From the NCBI GenBank assembly GCA_030831725.1, contig JAURKN010000179.1, positions 1-6,732 of the forward strand: a stretch of 6,732 nucleotides of DNA, in the 5' to 3' direction. Numbering within the stretch: position 1 is the stretch's first letter; each line of letters opens with the position of its first letter. The notes beneath the pieces were generated by a model. It made no database searches and had not been told where the DNA came from. It saw only the letters and a program-made list of their open reading frames with translations. Source of the DNA: Ferruginibacter sp. (GTDB lineage Bacteria > Bacteroidota > Bacteroidia > Chitinophagales > Chitinophagaceae). The translations under genes were made by a program, and so were the position numbers. Shown here in pieces: positions 1 through 6,731 of the stretch.

Positions 1-1
1 C

Positions 2-697
2 AATATCGGTGGAAAAGAATACAAAGAAGTATATCAGTTTTTACTGGAATATTATATTGAAAAAGACAATGAAACCGCTTTTCAGCAATTGTTGAAAAAA
101 AGCAAAATTGTTTATCCCGGTGATGAAACCTGGATTGACATGGAAATAAAATATGCTGATAAAAAAGGAGGTAAGGCTGCTGTTGTTGCTTTATATGAAT
201 CTATGATTCGTGAATATCCAACTAACTTTGTTTTGCACTACAACTATGCTGTAGAAATCTATAACAGTCTATATGGAAAAGATGCCACGAAAGCCGGGGA
301 TACTGTACTGACTAACAAATTGACACAGTTGTTGAAAAAAGCAATCGAAATTGAATCAAAAGAAGATGTTTCATCCTTGTCTCTCATGTGTAAACATCTT
401 TATAATCGTTCATCAGATTTGTTGGCGGCATCTTCTGCTATAAAAGGTCCTAATATGAAGCCGGATATGTTGAAAAAAAAGAATGATCTAAAAGCCGAAG
501 GTTTAAAATTAGTAGATCAGTGTATAACATATTCAGAAAATGCTGTTGCCGCATACGAAGCAAACACATCTAAAACACTTATGCAAAAGGCAGATAATAG
601 AATTATCCTTGGCTATCTGAGTGAATTGTATGGCGTCAAAAAAAATCAACCCAAAGCGGAATATTATGAGAAAAAATATGCCGCTGCAGAACTTTAA
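2..697 (+). CDS. Tetratricopeptide-repeat-like helical protein, C-terminal part (5' end outside window)
   Basis: The reading frame is open from base 2 to the TAA at 695-697, giving 231 residues. A TTG at base 89 could be read as a start, but the frame continues upstream with plausible protein (NIGGKEYKEVYQFLLEYYIE), so this is a 5'-truncated gene rather than a 202-residue one. The sequence is almost entirely amphipathic helix. TPR-like helical pairs are visible at about window residues 57-92 (an A..YE.MI...P.N segment followed by LHYNYAVEIYN), at 106-149 and at 163-231, the last ending in an LGYLSELY...KA.YYEKKYAAAEL helix. Such repeats act as protein-protein scaffolds. No catalytic motif or membrane segment is visible in this part, and the N-terminus, where a lipoprotein or signal peptide could lie, is missing. 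The partner and role are unknown. It converges on the saccharopine reductase gene and shares a terminator with it. Confidence 0.8.
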   Translation, partial: NIGGKEYKEVYQFLLEYYIEKDNETAFQQLLKKSKIVYPGDETWIDMEIKYADKKGGKAAVVALYESMIREYPTNFVLHYNYAVEIYNSLYGKDATKAGDTVLTNKLTQLLKKAIEIESKEDVSSLSLMCKHLYNRSSDLLAASSAIKGPNMKPDMLKKKNDLKAEGLKLVDQCITYSENAVAAYEANTSKTLMQKADNRIILGYLSELYGVKKNQPKAEYYEKKYAAAEL

Positions 698-714
698 CCA
701 GAACGAAATTGAAT

Positions 715-741
715 AAAAAACCGCCTTTTGGGCGGTTTTTT
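715..741. terminator. Bidirectional intrinsic terminator between convergent genes
   Basis: A perfect inverted repeat pairs aaaaaaccgcc (715-725) with ggcggtttttt (731-741) around a 5-base loop (ttttg). The stem has a GC-rich core of 5 bp, and an A run on the left mirrors the T run on the right, so RNA from either strand would end in a GC hairpin plus U tract. It lies 17 bases after the stop of the TPR gene and 16 bases beyond the stop of the minus-strand dehydrogenase gene, which is the expected place for a shared terminator. Confidence 0.92.
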
Positions 742-757
742 ATTGATCAGGGCTTTA

Positions 758-2182
758 TCAATATGCAATTATGCTTTCGGTAAAAACAATATTATAAGAT
801 TCAAGTTCTTTTAAAACTGGCTTGTAGATTGATTCATCAGTAGGTATCATGAGTCCTCTGGCATTTAGTTGGCCCGTCATAATCATTTTTGCAGCAATAG
901 CCAAAGGAAGACCAACCGTTTTGGCCATAGCTGTTTTTTGGCTGTTTTCACCAATTACGACCAATTCACTTTTCATATGTTGTTTCGAGCCTTCCAGTTC
1001 AAAATCAATCTCATGAAGCATCACAACCATGTCTTTATCCGAAGCATTCAATTTCCATTTTTCTTCCAATATGAACTGTAAAATTTGGGCCGCGTTCATA
1101 TTACCCTTGTTGATAAGGGTTTTGTCATCTTCCAAACCCAAAAAGAAAAGCTGCTTCAGCAAATTATTGGCAGATTCCATTTGATCGGCAAGTACAGAGG
1201 AGGTTATAATTCGATCATCATTTGAAGTCGCTTTTTCCATGGCTTCCAATAAGTCCTGACTTTTATTCAATCTCAATTGCAATTGATTATCCAGCCATTG
1301 GTTGAAATTTACTTGAAGGAAATGTTTGGTAAAAAAAGCCTGTATGCTCATACCATCTGTGTCATAATGTATCGACTCATCAGTGAGTTTTAATTCTATC
1401 AGATTTTTCCAACCTGAAATGAATCCAGGGTATCTTAAAGTAGTCCTGACAAATTGATGAGCATCAGGTAATCCATATAGTGTGATATAGGGAATGCTGT
1501 TTCTGTTCGGGTAGAACCCCAATTGCAAATCTTTATATTGAATTTGAATGGTTCGTTCCGGATTGAAAACAGAATCATACGACTCCTCTATGATTTGTCC
1601 ATCTTTTTTATAAATAGCACCTGATTTGCCGGCAAGTACCACATTTCTGGGATTCCAGCTTATTTTATAATGCCAAGGATTATCATCCGACTCAGGCGCT
1701 ACCAATCCACCACAATGACTCATCAATGAAGTTATTTTCCCTCCTTTTTGATTGATTTTGTCAATCATATCCATGATGCTCATATGGTCTATACCGGGAT
1801 CCAAACCCATTTCACACAGAAAAAGCAGACCCTTTTCGTTGATCTCTTTTTCCAAGCTTCTCATTTCATCATCTATGTAGGATGCTGTCAACAAAGATTT
1901 TGAAGCCTTCAGGCAATCTTTGGCAACAAGCAAATGTAGGTGAGGGGGGAGGAGAGAAATTACAAGGTCTGATTCTTGAATTAGGTCAAATCGAAGATCT
2001 ACATCCATGATATCCATGGCTTTTGCCACTCCCCTTGAATGACCGCTCAGTTTTTCCAGAATGAGTTCCCGATTGGCATCTGCTACTACGATATTCCAGT
2101 CATGTTTGACTGAGTCAACAAGCAATTGATCAATCAAGGCCCCTGCAGATTTCCCTGCGCCAAATACTAAAATCTGTTTCAA
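758..2182 (-). CDS. Saccharopine dehydrogenase, L-glutamate-forming (Lys9-like saccharopine reductase)
   Basis: This 474-residue protein matches the saccharopine dehydrogenase/reductase family in length and layout. The N-terminal Rossmann fold opens with ILVFGAGKSAGAL (residues 4-16, dinucleotide-binding glycines 8 and 10), and the second strand ends in VVADAN (32-37). Next comes the family's hallmark GLDPGIDH (126-133), then SHCGGL (155-160) and APESDDNPW (162-170), as in yeast Lys9-type enzymes. The remainder is the C-terminal catalytic/dimer domain. The known family reaction is saccharopine + NAD(P)+ + water to L-glutamate + 2-aminoadipate semialdehyde, run here most likely in the lysine-degrading direction in the cytoplasm. 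The start is TTG at 2180-2182. Upstream the frame reaches a TAG with no ATG in between, and the Rossmann strand begins at once after TTG. No Shine-Dalgarno is seen. The partner enzyme (lysine-ketoglutarate reductase) is not in the window. Related carboxynorspermidine or homospermidine synthase-like functions are less likely given the Lys9-type motifs. Confidence 0.9.
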   Translation of the reverse strand: MKQILVFGAGKSAGALIDQLLVDSVKHDWNIVVADANRELILEKLSGHSRGVAKAMDIMDVDLRFDLIQESDLVISLLPPHLHLLVAKDCLKASKSLLTASYIDDEMRSLEKEINEKGLLFLCEMGLDPGIDHMSIMDMIDKINQKGGKITSLMSHCGGLVAPESDDNPWHYKISWNPRNVVLAGKSGAIYKKDGQIIEESYDSVFNPERTIQIQYKDLQLGFYPNRNSIPYITLYGLPDAHQFVRTTLRYPGFISGWKNLIELKLTDESIHYDTDGMSIQAFFTKHFLQVNFNQWLDNQLQLRLNKSQDLLEAMEKATSNDDRIITSSVLADQMESANNLLKQLFFLGLEDDKTLINKGNMNAAQILQFILEEKWKLNASDKDMVVMLHEIDFELEGSKQHMKSELVVIGENSQKTAMAKTVGLPLAIAAKMIMTGQLNARGLMIPTDESIYKPVLKELESYNIVFTESIIAY

Positions 2183-2263
2183 AAAAATGGAAAATTTTGG
2201 TTTTGAAAATGTGGTTGCAAGATAAATCTAATTGCTTGGTGAAGAAACAGTAAAATCAACAAA

Positions 2264-2275
2264 AAAACATGTTTT
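2264..2275. repeat. 12-bp perfect palindrome in divergent intergenic region
   Basis: aaaacatgtttt reads the same on both strands. It lies 82 bases upstream of the dehydrogenase TTG and 119 bases upstream of the gyrA ATG. It could be a binding site for a dimeric regulator, but AT-rich DNA gives such palindromes fairly often by chance and I know of no regulator matched to it. Confidence 0.35.
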
Positions 2276-2314
2276 ATTGCTTTATTATTTTGTCCACAAA
2301 ACACAGATAAAATG

Positions 2315-2337
2315 TGTAAAAAACGAAGGATTTTACA
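2315..2337. repeat. Inverted repeat tgtaaaa / ttttaca upstream of gyrA
   Basis: The arms tgtaaaa (2315-2321) and ttttaca (2331-2337) are perfect inverted copies separated by 9 bases. The right arm overlaps by two bases the left arm of the longer repeat at 2336-2362, which has the same 9-base spacer. The arms are AT-rich, so chance is possible. The shared spacer length is the only hint that the two belong together. Confidence 0.4.
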
Positions 2338-2362
2338 TCGTTTCAATTCATTCGAAACGATG
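2336..2362. promoter_or_regulatory. 9-bp inverted repeat over the gyrA promoter, candidate operator
   Basis: catcgtttc (2336-2344) and gaaacgatg (2354-2362) are perfect inverted copies with a 9-base spacer. The element ends 9 bases before the putative -7 box at 2372-2379, so it covers the stretch where the -33 element of a Bacteroidota promoter would sit. No clear TTTG -33 motif is visible there; TTCG at 2351-2354 is the nearest, 17 bases from the -7 box. The position suits an operator bound by a dimeric protein. It lies upstream of the expected transcription start, so it would not form an RNA hairpin in the gyrA message. Confidence 0.5.
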
Positions 2363-2371
2363 CCGATTCGG

Positions 2372-2379
2372 TATATTTG
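2372..2379 (+). promoter_or_regulatory. gyrA: Putative Bacteroidota-type -7 promoter box for gyrA
   Basis: tatatttg fits the Bacteroidota -7 consensus TAnnTTTG exactly and lies 15 bases before the gyrA ATG. Transcription would then begin at about 2384-2388, leaving a leader of only around 7-11 bases. No Shine-Dalgarno-like AGGAGG occurs before the ATG; the leader is A-rich (gaacagataaaatt), as is common in this phylum. Confidence 0.6.
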
Positions 2380-2394
2380 TGAACAGATAAAATT

Positions 2395-5007
2395 ATGGAG
2401 CAACAAGAAAATTTTGAAGGGTCAAATCCCAACAACAGAGGAAAAATAATCCCGGTAAATATCGAAGAACAAATGAAGACATCCTACATCGATTATTCGA
2501 TGAGTGTGATTGTCGGAAGAGCATTGCCAGATGTGAGGGATGGATTAAAACCCGTACACAGAAGGGTGCTGTTTGGTATGAACGAACTGGGGAACAACAG
2601 CAACAAGCCGTATAAAAAATCAGCTCGTATTGTCGGAGAGGTGATGGGTAAATACCATCCTCACGGTGACGCATCCATTTATGATACCATGGTCAGGATG
2701 GCTCAAGATTGGGCCATGAGATACAAGATGATCGATGGACAGGGAAACTTTGGTAGCCAGGATGGAGATCCACCGGCTGCCATGCGTTATACGGAAGTAA
2801 GAATGGAGAAGTTTGCCGAGGCGATGATGGAAGACATCGACAAAGAAACGGTGGATTTTCAATACAATTTCGACGATTCACTTCAGGAACCGACTGTTTT
2901 ACCTACTAGAATCCCACAATTGCTGCTTAATGGAAGCAGTGGTATCGCAGTAGGTATGGCAACCAATATGATGCCTCACAACCTAAATGAAGTGATTGAT
3001 GGTTGTATCGCATATATTGAAAACAACGAGATCACGATCGATGAGTTGATCAAACACGTGAAAGCTCCCGATTTTCCTACAGGTGGTATCATTTACGGGT
3101 ACGAAGGCGTTAGAGCAGCACTTCACACCGGTAGAGGAAGGGTCGTTTTAAGAGGAAAAACCACTGTAGAAACCGATAGTCGTGGGAAAGAAAAAATCAT
3201 TATCACAGATATTCCATATCAAGTCAACCGAGACACGCTTACCCAAAAAATCGGTGAATTGATCAATGACAAAATCATTGAAGGAATCAGTGATGTGAAC
3301 AACGAGAGCAACAACAAAGAGGGAACCCGAATCGTGATAGACCTGAAAAAAGATGCTGTTGCCCAGGTTGTGATCAATCAGTTGTATAAATTTTCCGAGT
3401 TACAGACTTCATACGGAATCAACAATGTGGCACTGGTTAATGGTCGCCCGAAAATTTTGAACATCAAGGATCTGATTTCAGAATTTATCAAATTCCGCCA
3501 TGAGGTGGTGGTAAGGAGAACCCAATACGAACTGAAAAAAGCGCTTGAAAGAGCTCATATTTTGGAGGGTTATATCATTGCCTTGGATAACCTGGATGCG
3601 GTAATCAAGTTGATCAGAGAGAGCTCGACGCCAAATATCGCACAGGAAGGACTTCAAACTTCATTCGGAATGAGTGAAATTCAGGCCAAAGCCGTTCTTG
3701 AGTTGAGATTACAGCGTCTGACAGGCATGGAAATCGATAAAATCAGAGAAGAACATGCGGAAATCATGCGTCTGATTGATCGACTCAAAGCCATTCTAGC
3801 TGAAGAACCATTGAGATTTGAAATCATCAAAAATGAACTTTTGGAAGTGAAAGCCAAATTTGGTGATGAAAGAAAAAGCATGATCGAGTATGCCGATGAT
3901 GAAATCGACATGCTAGATTTGATTGAAGAGGAAGACGTTGTTGTTACCATTTCTCATTTGGGATATATCAAAAGAACCTCAGCGAGTGAATATCGCCAAC
4001 AACGCAGAGGCGGTCGTGGTGCAAAAGGAAGCAGTACAAGACAGGAAGATTATATAGAACACCTGTTTGTCGCGTCTACCCATCATACCTTAATGTTCTT
4101 TACTGAAAAAGGACGATGTTATTGGCTGAAAGTATACCAAATTCCGGAAGGTGATAAAACCAGTAAAGGCCGAGCCATTCAAAATATGGTTCAATTGCCG
4201 CCGGATGACAAGGTCAGAGCCATTATTGATGTGAAGAATCTGAATGATGAAGAATATGTGAACAATCACTTTATCGTGCTTTGTACCAAACAGGGTATCA
4301 TCAAAAAAACCGATTTGAAAGACTTCAGCCGTCCTCGTCAGACCGGTATTAATGCGATCAATGTTCTTGAAGGCGATCAGCTTCTCGGAGCGGAGATGAC
4401 AGATGGTAATTGCGAAATATTGATTGCGGTTAAATCCGGACGCGCCATCCGTTTCCACGAAAGTACAGTAAGAAGTACCGGACGAGGTGGAATTGGAGTT
4501 TATGGGATCGAAGTGGATGAGAAAAACGACGAAGTGGTCGGTATGGTATGTATCAATAAAGAAGACAAATCAAAAACCATCCTGGTCGTCAGCGAGAAAG
4601 GATATGGAAAAAGGACCCTGTTGGACGATCCGGAAACCGGAGAAGCCAATTATCGTATTACCAATCGCGGTGGAAAAGGCGTGAAAACCATGAATGTTAC
4701 CGATAAAACAGGTAATCTTGTTGGTTTGCTGGCCGTAACAGAAAAAGAAGATCTGATGATTACCTGTGTTAGTGGCATTACGATCAGAATGTCCGTAAAT
4801 AGCATCAGTCAATTGGGAAGAGCTACACAAGGGGTTAAACTGATCCGAGTAGATGAAGGTGACGAAATAGCTGCAATCACGCAATTGGATGAAATGGAAG
4901 AAGAATTGGAGATTCCTGAAAATGCGGATCCGAACAATCCATCAAATCCAATCACTGAGGAACAAGCTGATTCAGAATCAAATTCGGCTGAACCAGAACA
5001 ACAATAA
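2395..5007 (+). CDS. gyrA: DNA gyrase subunit A
   Basis: GyrA is the DNA-cleaving and rejoining subunit of the A2B2 type IIA topoisomerase that introduces negative supercoils using ATP bound by GyrB. The 870 residues are close to the 875 of E. coli GyrA, and numbering is offset by +10 near the active site. The winged-helix region carries KYHPHGD (86-92) and the catalytic RYTE, with tyrosine 132 forming the covalent link to DNA and arginine 131 beside it. The tower and coiled-coil/C-gate follow, including LRLQRLTGME (437-446). The C-terminal domain (about 515-831) shows six beta-pinwheel blades, and the GyrA-box QRRGGRG lies at 536-542; that box separates GyrA from ParC. An acidic, Gln/Asn-rich tail fills 832-870. 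Residue 93, equivalent to E. coli Ser83, is alanine; aspartate 97 (E. coli 87) is kept. Start ATG at 2395 follows a good -7 box. The gene stands alone, with gyrB absent from the window, and ends at a strong terminator. Confidence 0.98.
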   Translation: MEQQENFEGSNPNNRGKIIPVNIEEQMKTSYIDYSMSVIVGRALPDVRDGLKPVHRRVLFGMNELGNNSNKPYKKSARIVGEVMGKYHPHGDASIYDTMVRMAQDWAMRYKMIDGQGNFGSQDGDPPAAMRYTEVRMEKFAEAMMEDIDKETVDFQYNFDDSLQEPTVLPTRIPQLLLNGSSGIAVGMATNMMPHNLNEVIDGCIAYIENNEITIDELIKHVKAPDFPTGGIIYGYEGVRAALHTGRGRVVLRGKTTVETDSRGKEKIIITDIPYQVNRDTLTQKIGELINDKIIEGISDVNNESNNKEGTRIVIDLKKDAVAQVVINQLYKFSELQTSYGINNVALVNGRPKILNIKDLISEFIKFRHEVVVRRTQYELKKALERAHILEGYIIALDNLDAVIKLIRESSTPNIAQEGLQTSFGMSEIQAKAVLELRLQRLTGMEIDKIREEHAEIMRLIDRLKAILAEEPLRFEIIKNELLEVKAKFGDERKSMIEYADDEIDMLDLIEEEDVVVTISHLGYIKRTSASEYRQQRRGGRGAKGSSTRQEDYIEHLFVASTHHTLMFFTEKGRCYWLKVYQIPEGDKTSKGRAIQNMVQLPPDDKVRAIIDVKNLNDEEYVNNHFIVLCTKQGIIKKTDLKDFSRPRQTGINAINVLEGDQLLGAEMTDGNCEILIAVKSGRAIRFHESTVRSTGRGGIGVYGIEVDEKNDEVVGMVCINKEDKSKTILVVSEKGYGKRTLLDDPETGEANYRITNRGGKGVKTMNVTDKTGNLVGLLAVTEKEDLMITCVSGITIRMSVNSISQLGRATQGVKLIRVDEGDEIAAITQLDEMEEELEIPENADPNNPSNPITEEQADSESNSAEPEQQ

Positions 5008-5031
5008 TTTAAACTTCAAATCTTTTAATTC

Positions 5032-5063
5032 AAATGTCTCGTTAGTTCGAGACATTTTTTTTT
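5032..5063 (+). terminator. Intrinsic terminator of gyrA
   Basis: The arms aaatgtctcg (5032-5041) and cgagacattt (5048-5057) form a perfect 10-bp stem around a 6-base loop (ttagtt). The T run continues through 5063. It begins 25 bases after the gyrA stop codon. There is no matching T run on the opposite strand, so it should work mainly for gyrA and not for the minus-strand gene to its right. Confidence 0.9.
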
Positions 5064-5216
5064 CAAACCTCAAAGAGGGAATAGTTAATTATTAGGCATT
5101 ATGAGAAATGTTATATTGTACTAAGTATCGGGTGATAATTCAGAAATATTCTACTTAACATAATATTAATTATAGGAAATAAAGTTGTAAAAAATGACTA
5201 TTTAATACTGAGTTTA

Positions 5217-6731
5217 CTAGAACCCGTTCATGCCTTGTCTGTAGTTTTTGTAATCGCCGCCTTGTCTCATTGGATTATCATTCGCTTTGAGATCTCCGAC
5301 AAATTTGTTCAGACGGCAGACAAAACTGAGTAAAAAATATCTGCCTAAACGATTTGTCCGGGTATCTGTATATCCGTTTCCAGATAATGTTCTACTGATT
5401 CCGATATTTTGATTAAGGACATCTATCGCCTGGAATTTTACCGTCAGATTCTTTGTTTTTAAAAATTGTTTCTCTAATCCCAATTGAATAATGAATGGAT
5501 TGGCTTCGGTGTTGTTAGAAAATCCTCGGTTTACCGTTTTGTCAAAATCATAGCTGATGATGAAATCTTTAGGTAGAAAAATTCTCGAGTTGGATGAAAA
5601 AATCAAGGTGCTGCTACTTGGATCAAACGATTGCTGTATGCTATAATTGCTGATATTTTGATTGAATCTTATCCCAATTGTTGTTTCCAGCCATTTTTTC
5701 ACTTTTATGTCTGTGGTAAACCTTTGTCCAATGGTCCAGTTCCGTCCAATATTCTGAATTGAAACATTCAAACTGTCCCTGACAAATGAGATATCTCTGG
5801 TATAATTGACATTTCCGCCCCAATTAAATACGTATTTCCGGTTTTTTATAGGTCGAGTTACATTATAAAAAGCATTTGCTGTCCAGAAACCATTGGTATT
5901 TTTGTATGTTATCTCTTGGGAACCGCCTCTAGACAAGAATCGCACATCATTCACGATCTTATCGTTCGTATATGTTACAGACAAATTCCCGAAAAATACA
6001 TTTCCACTGATCATATCGAAATTATTGTATCTGATGTTCAGGACATTATTGAACTCAGGTCGCAAATTTGGATTACCTAGCGTGATGAACTGTGGATTTG
6101 AGCGATCCGCTACCGGCAAAAGCTGTACGTTGGTCGGTTGAACCGTATTTCCATTGTAATTCACGTTAAATGACCGACTTTTTGAGAAATTATAGGCAAA
6201 TCGGACGACGGGAAAGAAATTGACCAGTTTGTTCGTGAAAACAATACCATTGGTTATGGAATTGGTTGATATTGTTGCGGGCTGAGCTGAAAAACCTATG
6301 GTATAATTGTATTTCTTCAAAGTTGTTTTGAGATTGATCCCAAATCTTTGAAATTGATAATCATTTTCAAAATAGTTACTTAAGATTGAATCAATTTTAT
6401 AGCCATTGCCAGCAAGTGTATCAGGGACATAAGTGCTTCTGAGATTATCAATTTGCTGCCTTGTATATGAGTAATTAAATTCGAGGTTTCTTGTAGAACC
6501 AATTGGTTCTGTGTAAGATATTCTTGCTCCGTAATTTTCTGTTTGATAATCCTGAGAGATTCGCTGGCTTTGTGTCAATGGAAAAGAATCAAATGCGCTC
6601 CTGAAAACCAAAGTCTGATTATCAACCGATTCGGAAGACTGGGTCTCATTCTTACCCGCATTCAAGTTCAAGGACAAAGTCCTACCTTTTTTCTTAAACC
6701 GATGATTGTACAATAAAGATCCATTCAAATT
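5217..6731 (-). CDS. Outer-membrane beta-barrel (TonB-receptor-like) protein, C-terminal part (5' end outside window)
   Basis: The frame is open from the right edge (base 6731) down to the TAG at 5217-5219, giving 504 residues. The TTG at 6726-6728 is just an internal leucine codon, so the gene is truncated by the window. The protein consists of alternating polar/hydrophobic strands rich in Asn, Tyr, Phe, Ser and Thr, typical of an outer-membrane barrel. Counting from that leucine, it has FFPVVRFAYNFSKSRSFNVNY (171-191, quoted as two parts: FFPVVRFAYNF and SKSRSFNVNY), the signature GNPNLRPE (218-225), and DVLNQNIGIS near the end. It closes with a last strand RYFLLSFVCRLNKF ending at 476. These match the Bacteroidota 'outer membrane protein beta-barrel' family (PF14905 type), whose full members usually have an N-terminal carboxypeptidase-regulatory-like domain and plug. 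The substrate cannot be told. A 27-residue hydrophilic tail follows the barrel. No T-rich hairpin terminator is visible after the stop. Confidence 0.88.
   Translation of the reverse strand, partial: NLNGSLLYNHRFKKKGRTLSLNLNAGKNETQSSESVDNQTLVFRSAFDSFPLTQSQRISQDYQTENYGARISYTEPIGSTRNLEFNYSYTRQQIDNLRSTYVPDTLAGNGYKIDSILSNYFENDYQFQRFGINLKTTLKKYNYTIGFSAQPATISTNSITNGIVFTNKLVNFFPVVRFAYNFSKSRSFNVNYNGNTVQPTNVQLLPVADRSNPQFITLGNPNLRPEFNNVLNIRYNNFDMISGNVFFGNLSVTYTNDKIVNDVRFLSRGGSQEITYKNTNGFWTANAFYNVTRPIKNRKYVFNWGGNVNYTRDISFVRDSLNVSIQNIGRNWTIGQRFTTDIKVKKWLETTIGIRFNQNISNYSIQQSFDPSSSTLIFSSNSRIFLPKDFIISYDFDKTVNRGFSNNTEANPFIIQLGLEKQFLKTKNLTVKFQAIDVLNQNIGISRTLSGNGYTDTRTNRLGRYFLLSFVCRLNKFVGDLKANDNPMRQGGDYKNYRQGMNGF

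Noticed and set aside
2216..2225. A possible -7 box (tatcttgc on the minus strand) for the dehydrogenase gene.
   Set aside because: It has two mismatches to TAnnTTTG and no TTTG at the right distance upstream, so I do not call a promoter for that gene.
2179..2406. A 75-residue minus-strand frame crossing the intergenic region and overlapping the dehydrogenase start by the bases ttga, suggestive of a coupled leader peptide.
   Set aside because: It has no ATG, its only start is a TTG inside gyrA, it runs through the gyrA promoter, and its composition is what AT-rich noise gives.
2393..2674. A minus-strand frame of 93 residues rich in cysteine opposite the gyrA start.
   Set aside because: It is a shadow of the gyrA coding sequence; the cysteines come from reverse-complemented gyrA codons.
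4090..4458. A 122-residue antisense frame within gyrA.
   Set aside because: gyrA on the other strand is unquestionable with conserved pinwheel motifs, and the antisense product shows no recognisable motif.
5064..5216. AT-rich gap between the gyrA terminator and the outer-membrane protein gene, checked for a small RNA or terminator.
   Set aside because: Short T runs occur on the minus strand but without a convincing stem before them; no conserved RNA fold or tRNA could be recognised.
5893..6141. A plus-strand frame of 82 residues opposite the outer-membrane protein gene.
   Set aside because: The minus-strand frame has clear barrel-family signatures over the same bases, and this product has none.
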